Origin: a virus
DNA: 43,624 bases
Reading direction: 5' to 3' (one strand)
Virus record (IMG/VR): IMGVR_UViG_3300036826_000101
Coordinates: 1-43,624 of that record
Each line of letters begins with the position of its first letter. The first letter of the stretch is position 1. The translations under genes were made by a program, and so were the position numbers. The notes below the pieces were generated by a model, which saw nothing but the letters and a program-made list of their open reading frames with translations, was not told the origin of the DNA and ran no database searches. Below, one piece after another: positions 40,227 through 43,624 of this stretch.

Positions 40227-42384
40227 TCGTCCACAAGCCGACCTGCCTGGTCTATCGGACTACCGGAACTGGAAGCCGGAGGCACAACAACGCGCCCTCG
40301 CCCTCCTCCGCGAGCATTCTGAGTCCACCTGGCAGCCCTTCTACTGCCCCAGCCCCGGCTGTGACGGACACCCGCACGACGACTGGGGATGGGAGCATGC
40401 CCGAGCCGACCAGCACCCCCCCGCTTGGAGCGATGGCTGGCTGACCTGGTTCATGACCGGTGGCCGAGGCTCCGGGAAGACTCGTACCGGCTCCGAGGTC
40501 ACCCACCGGGTCACCAGGAAAGTCGGCTGGATCGGACTGGTCGCCGCCACCGGACCCGACCTGCGAGAGATCATGGTGGAAGGAGAATCCGGCATCCTCG
40601 CCACCGCCAGACCCGGTGAACGACCACTGTGGGAGCCGTCGAGGAAGAAACTCACCTGGCCCAACGGCGCCATCGGGCAAGGCTTCTCCGCCGAAGAACC
40701 GGACCGGCTGCGTGGTCCCCAGCACGGGTTCGTCTGGGCCGACGAGCCCGCTCACTGGCCGCTGGTGGTCGAATGCTGGGACAACATCAGTTTCGGGCTG
40801 CGCATCGGCAGCCACCCCAAGATCGTCGCCACCTCCACCCCACTGCCGACCAAATGGGTGAAGAAGACGCTGAACGAGCCCACCACCATCCGCACCCGCG
40901 TCTCCACCTATGCCAACCTCACCAACCTGGCCCCGCCGTTCGCCGAACTGATCCTGGCTCGCTACGAAGGCACCCGCACCGGCAAACAGGAGTTGCACGG
41001 CGAAGTCCTCGAAGATGTCGAAGGAGCCCTGTGGACCTGGGACATGTTCGAGTGGGTCGAGAGCCCCCCGCCACTGCAACGAATCGTGGTGGGTGTCGAC
41101 CCGGCCGGAAGCAAGAACAAGTCGTCGGACGAGACCGGCATCATCACCGTCGGCATCGGTACCGACCGATGTCTGTACGTGCTCGACGACGGCTCCGGCC
41201 GGTACACTCCGGCAGGCTGGGCCGCGAAGGCGAACAGCCTGTACGAAGACACCTCCGCCGACTGCATCGTCGCAGAGAAGAACTACGGCGGCGACATGGT
41301 GCGGCACACGCTGGAAACCTCCGGCCACACCGGGGGGAGGATCAAACTCGTCACCTCCCGGCGCGGCAAGGAGATCAGGGCCGAGCCGATCGTCGCGCTG
41401 TATGAGAAGCACCGGGTCAAGCATGTCGGCGAACGCGGTGACCTGTCGGTGCTGGAAGAGGAACTCTGTCTGGTCGCCGGAACCATGATCGAGACTCGGC
41501 GGGGGCACGTCCCGATCGAACAAGTCCGAGCCGGAGACGAGGTGTTGACCAGGACCGGGTTCGCCCCGGTCGAGTGGGCCGGGCAGACAAAACGGGAGAG
41601 CACGCTCACCCTTGTCACCCATGAGGCAGGGTGTGTACTTTCGACGGTATGGCACCGAGTGTGGACTGCGAACCGAGGGTTTGTGCCTGCCTGGAATGTG
41701 CAGCCTACGGACCGCCTCGTCGTAAGGCCCAGCCCGGCAAGTACGGCCCACCTGTTGCCTGGCGCGGTCACTGGTACTCCCGGATGGGCGAGGGCGGCTA
41801 CTTCCGGCATGCCAGAGGTGCCCTCCTCCACCGGCTCATCTGGGCAGCCCACCACGGACCCATCCCGCCGGGCATGGTCGTCCATCACCGCGACGAGAAC
41901 AAGGCCAACAATGACCCCGCCAACCTGGAACTCCTCACCGACGCCGAGCACAAGTCCCTGCACGGACCTGAGCGTGGTGGCTTCGTGGACTGGTCCACCG
42001 AGCGACGATCCGAGAACGGTCGTGCAAGTTGGGTCAGTCGAGAGCCCCGTGTATTCGTGTGTCAGCGATGCGGTGCGTCCTTTGAGTCGACGTGCACCCG
42101 CGCTCGCTGGTGTTCGCGCAAGTGTGGACGACTGGCTCGCGGCGACTGAGGTGCCGGTCTACGACATCAAGGTCGCTGACCGCTACCTCCCGGAGTTCTT
42201 CGCCAACGGGGTGCTGGTCCACAACACCACCTGGGTGCCCGGCCGGTCCGACTCCCCCAACCGACTCGACGCCCTCGTGCACGCAGCCACCGAACTGGCC
42301 CGGCATGCGATGCCAGCCGCCATCGCCGTTCCCACTCAGACCGATCGCACTGTACCGGTACCAAGACATCTACGTGCCGTCTGA
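40219..42384 (+). CDS. terminase large subunit with intein
   Basis: 721 residues before splicing, 468 after. ATG 40219 overlaps the AP2-HNH stop. Walker A GGRGSGKT at 81-88; Walker B near GFVWADEPAHW; nuclease Asp in IVVGVDPAGSKNK and Glu in CIVAEKNYGG; the last nuclease Asp in SPNRLDALVHA, after the intein. It drives DNA translocation into the prohead and cuts the concatemer. The intein (residues 417-669) interrupts EEEL/TTWVPG just ahead of the final catalytic motif, so packaging depends on splicing. The first residues (PDRPQADLPG) come from the right 20-bp repeat. Confidence 0.93.
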   Translation: MPDRPQADLPGLSDYRNWKPEAQQRALALLREHSESTWQPFYCPSPGCDGHPHDDWGWEHARADQHPPAWSDGWLTWFMTGGRGSGKTRTGSEVTHRVTRKVGWIGLVAATGPDLREIMVEGESGILATARPGERPLWEPSRKKLTWPNGAIGQGFSAEEPDRLRGPQHGFVWADEPAHWPLVVECWDNISFGLRIGSHPKIVATSTPLPTKWVKKTLNEPTTIRTRVSTYANLTNLAPPFAELILARYEGTRTGKQELHGEVLEDVEGALWTWDMFEWVESPPPLQRIVVGVDPAGSKNKSSDETGIITVGIGTDRCLYVLDDGSGRYTPAGWAAKANSLYEDTSADCIVAEKNYGGDMVRHTLETSGHTGGRIKLVTSRRGKEIRAEPIVALYEKHRVKHVGERGDLSVLEEELCLVAGTMIETRRGHVPIEQVRAGDEVLTRTGFAPVEWAGQTKRESTLTLVTHEAGCVLSTVWHRVWTANRGFVPAWNVQPTDRLVVRPSPASTAHLLPGAVTGTPGWARAATSGMPEVPSSTGSSGQPTTDPSRRAWSSITATRTRPTMTPPTWNSSPTPSTSPCTDLSVVASWTGPPSDDPRTVVQVGSVESPVYSCVSDAVRPLSRRAPALAGVRASVDDWLAATEVPVYDIKVADRYLPEFFANGVLVHNTTWVPGRSDSPNRLDALVHAATELARHAMPAAIAVPTQTDRTVPVPRHLRAV
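40232..40251 (+). repeat. 20-bp direct repeat, right copy
   Basis: Second copy of CACAAGCCGACCTGCCTGGT, inside the first codons of the terminase gene. Confidence 0.9.
41467..42225 (+). mobile_element. intein in the terminase large subunit (253 residues)
   Basis: Begins with Cys1 in CLVAGTMIETRRGHVPIEQV (block A) and RAGDEVLTRTGFAPV. Block B is TVWH within STVWHRVWTANRGFVPAWNV. The C-terminal blocks are VPVYDIKVADRYLPEF and FFANGVLVHN, with penultimate His and terminal Asn, followed by Thr as the +1 nucleophile. The central ~140 residues are Ser/Thr/Pro-rich, featureless and merely the out-of-frame reading of an HNH gene. All residues needed for class-1 splicing are present. Confidence 0.9.
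41631..42149 (+). CDS. HNH endonuclease nested out of frame inside the intein
   Basis: Encoded in a different frame from the terminase and lying wholly inside the intein. GTG 41631 has GAGG upstream; ATG 41649 is an alternative. HNH core LLHRLIWAAHHGPIPPGMVV, HHRDENKANNDPANLELLTD and EHKSLH; an N-terminal CACLEC pair and a C-terminal CQRCGASFE ... WCSRKCGRL zinc ribbon. Its own TGA (42147-42149) falls exactly where the intein's C-terminal splicing block begins, and its start overlaps block B. Presumably cuts intein-free terminase genes to spread the intein. Confidence 0.85.
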   Translation: MCTFDGMAPSVDCEPRVCACLECAAYGPPRRKAQPGKYGPPVAWRGHWYSRMGEGGYFRHARGALLHRLIWAAHHGPIPPGMVVHHRDENKANNDPANLELLTDAEHKSLHGPERGGFVDWSTERRSENGRASWVSREPRVFVCQRCGASFESTCTRARWCSRKCGRLARGD

Positions 42385-42397
42385 TTTACGGAGTAAA
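42385..42397. promoter_or_regulatory. TTTACKSMGTAAA palindrome (TTTACGGAGTAAA)
   Basis: Perfect copy starting on the base after the terminase stop. The GGAG at its centre is the only Shine-Dalgarno for the next ATG at 42401. Confidence 0.87.
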
Positions 42398-42400
42398 CCA

Positions 42401-42637
42401 ATGCGCCTGTTCTTCCTGGTCCGTGACGAGGACCCGACCGGCATCTCCGGCACCGGCACCGTCGCCGAAGGGGTCGAGTTCACCGACGGCACCGTCGCCT
42501 GCCGCTGGATCGGCCCCATCGAGCATCCGTGGGGAACTGTGTACCCGACCACCGTGCTGCACCCCGACATCGAGAACGTGACCAGCCTGCACGGCCACAA
42601 CGGGTCCACCCGGATCGTGTGGACCGACGGTGACTGA
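42401..42637 (+). CDS. hypothetical protein, 78 residues
   Basis: ATG 42401 behind the palindrome's own GGAG. Beta-rich (MRLFFLVRDEDPTGISGTGT, VACRWIGPIEHPWGTVYPTT) ending IVWTDGD. It overlaps the next gene by 8 bp. Resembles small proteins that lie between terminase and portal in actinophages. Function unknown. Confidence 0.65.
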   Translation: MRLFFLVRDEDPTGISGTGTVAEGVEFTDGTVACRWIGPIEHPWGTVYPTTVLHPDIENVTSLHGHNGSTRIVWTDGD

Positions 42638-42941
42638 CTTCCAGTGGGTCGCCGCCGTCGCTGTTGCCGTCGCCTCCATCGCTCGCACCGCCCGTCTGCT
42701 CATCCACGACTCGCTGCCACCGATGGTGTGGCTGCGGAGCAGGATCGTAGCCAGGTACAAGGCCGACTCGGACTGGGCCACCCTGTGGGAGTGCCAATAC
42801 TGCATGACGCCGTACCTGGCAGCCGGGATGGGGCTGTGGATGTGGGTCTCGGACCTGAACACGGTCTGGTGGGTTGTCAACGGCGGCTGGGCTGCTTCCT
42901 ACGCTGCCGCGATCGTCGTCTCGTACGATCAGCCCGAGTAG
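42630..42941 (+). CDS. DUF1360-like membrane-associated protein
   Basis: GTG 42630, 103 residues. ARTARLLIHDSLPPMVWLRS followed by WECQYCMTPYLAAGMGLWMW and a C-terminal hydrophobic segment match the DUF1360 pattern (R-x-x-R-L-L...D, CxxC, aromatic span), a frequent neighbour of phage portal genes. Two probable membrane-contact segments. Function unknown. Confidence 0.7.
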   Translation: MTDFQWVAAVAVAVASIARTARLLIHDSLPPMVWLRSRIVARYKADSDWATLWECQYCMTPYLAAGMGLWMWVSDLNTVWWVVNGGWAASYAAAIVVSYDQPE

Positions 42942-43001
42942 CACAGGCGTGACTCGCACACCGCCACGGGTCTACCGTGCTGGTAGTCGACAGGAGCAGT
43001 G

Positions 43002-43624
43002 ATGCCTCGGCAACGTGTCGTCAAGTCCCGTGAGGTCGTCATCCCCACGCATTCCCTGGTGGCGTCCTCCACCCGATACCCCGGCAAAGCCGCCCGCATC
43101 TACGTGCCCCGGGCAGACTGGCAGGCCGAATGCTACCGGCACTACTCGATCTGCGGTGAAGCCCGGTTCGCGGCCCGGTTTTTCGGCCATGCCTGCTCCC
43201 GTGCCACCTTCGGGGTTGCTGAACTCGTCGGTGGCACCCTGGTGTCGGACACCACCGGCCCGGCCTGGGACCTGCTGCAAGCCCTGTTCGCCGGAAAAGA
43301 CGGCCAGTCGCAGATGTCGGATGCGATCGGCACCCATCTGACCGTGGCCGGAGAATGCTACCTGGTGGGTCGCCAGGTAGCAGGCGGCGACGTGTGGGAA
43401 GTCGTGTCGGTGATGGAGATGGTGGTCGCCGGGGACACCTGGCAGATCAACTACGGAAACGGGCTTCCGGCGGTCCCACTGGGTGCCGACGACGTGGTGA
43501 TCCGGATTTGGACCCCGAACCCGGCCCGTCGAATCGAACCCGACTCGCCGTTCCGGGCGCTGTTGCCGGTACTCGGTGAGATCGAATGGCTGACCCGGCA
43601 CGTGTTCGCACAGATCAGTTCCCG
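43002..43624 (+). CDS. portal protein, N-terminal part (3' end outside window)
   Basis: ATG behind AGGAGCAGTG. The frame stays open to the window edge (207 residues). The text MPRQRVVKSREVVIPTHSLV, RYPGKAARIYVPRADWQAEC, GTHLTVAGECYLVGRQVAGG and VIRIWTPNPARRIEPDSPFR is typical of actinophage portals: HL-x-V-x-GE-x-YLVG and the WxPxPxRR-x-EPDSP motif are landmarks. It forms the dodecameric channel at the head vertex and receives the terminase. GTGACTC-N17-TACCGT upstream (about 42949-42977) may be a promoter. Confidence 0.9.
   Translation, partial: MPRQRVVKSREVVIPTHSLVASSTRYPGKAARIYVPRADWQAECYRHYSICGEARFAARFFGHACSRATFGVAELVGGTLVSDTTGPAWDLLQALFAGKDGQSQMSDAIGTHLTVAGECYLVGRQVAGGDVWEVVSVMEMVVAGDTWQINYGNGLPAVPLGADDVVIRIWTPNPARRIEPDSPFRALLPVLGEIEWLTRHVFAQISS

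Noticed and set aside
40252-41751. 499-codon open frame on the - strand
   Set aside because: Antisense to the terminase ATPase and nuclease motifs; no motif of its own.
41631-42149. Frameshift sequencing error separating intein and endonuclease
   Set aside because: It would require two compensating indels, and the HNH frame has its own stop exactly at the intein's C-terminal block; still worth checking in raw reads.
2757-42397. CRISPR or transposon end interpretation of the 13-bp palindromes
   Set aside because: Copies are kilobases apart, have no common spacer length and do not flank a transposase.
1-43624. tRNA or rRNA genes
   Set aside because: I saw no cloverleaf with the usual T-arm and acceptor features when reading the intergenic stretches; short gaps leave little room. 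A tRNA search program was not run.

Overview
The window is most of the genome of a tailed, siphovirus-type bacteriophage of an actinobacterial host. The base composition is high in G+C, GTG starts and candidate leaderless starts are frequent, and the gene set is that of a long-tailed actinophage: tape measure, ReqiPepy6 Gp37-like tail protein, collar-domain tail fibre, ParB-like nuclease beside the terminase, large terminase, DUF1360-like protein and portal. The window opens inside the tape-measure gene and closes inside the portal gene. The capsid, head-tail connector, major tail and probably lysis genes therefore lie outside it, between portal and tape measure. No integrase and no recognisable endolysin is present.

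Layout. Positions 1-12976 (+) carry tail genes: tape measure C-terminal part, two tail-tip proteins, a 1441-residue fibre built of nine collagen-like PAGG modules, a tiny membrane protein and two Cys-motif minor tail proteins. Positions 12970-36359 (almost all -) are the early/accessory region of about 55 mostly small, overlapping genes. It divides into operons headed by AT-rich gaps near 16.2, 21.8, 27.1, 31.8 and 34.7 kb, with an extra promoter at 25.45 kb. Recognisable modules are recombination (Rad52-family annealase and Cas4-like nuclease, 14.2-16.2 kb), a VRR-NUC nuclease (17.4 kb), an HNH protein (20.7 kb), replication (helicase at 21.8-23.1 kb, lambda O-like HTH initiator at 24.8-25.3 kb), SSB (25.9 kb) and many small zinc-binding proteins. 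Positions 36.4-36.9 kb form a divergent control region. Positions 36906-43624 (+) carry two ribbon-helix-helix genes with an operator array, two histone-like basic proteins, a ParB-like nuclease, packaging genes and the portal.

Two features dominate. First, a 13-bp palindrome, TTTACKSMGTAAA, occurs 23 times without mismatch, with four near copies. It mostly lies between a stop codon and the next ribosome-binding site. In the - strand region it also lies downstream of each AT-rich operon head, where it looks like a dispersed operator or stoperator system, and it can supply the stop codon of the gene before it and part of the Shine-Dalgarno of the gene after it. Associated with it are two conserved leader families, GGAGCAACC and GAAAGGYATCCCG. 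Two stem-loops display the exact complement of the second leader in their loops, which suggests RNA-level control. Second, the large terminase contains an intein whose HNH endonuclease is encoded in a different reading frame and lies entirely inside the intein coding sequence. A second homing-type endonuclease (AP2-HNH) sits immediately upstream, between 20-bp direct repeats.

Other notable elements are a perfect 36-bp palindrome inside a replication-region gene, three 19-bp-spaced iterons beside a dyad-covered promoter at 34.7 kb, a 22-bp signature shared by two operon heads, and a predicted secreted protein. All functional names come from reading motifs by eye; no database search was run.
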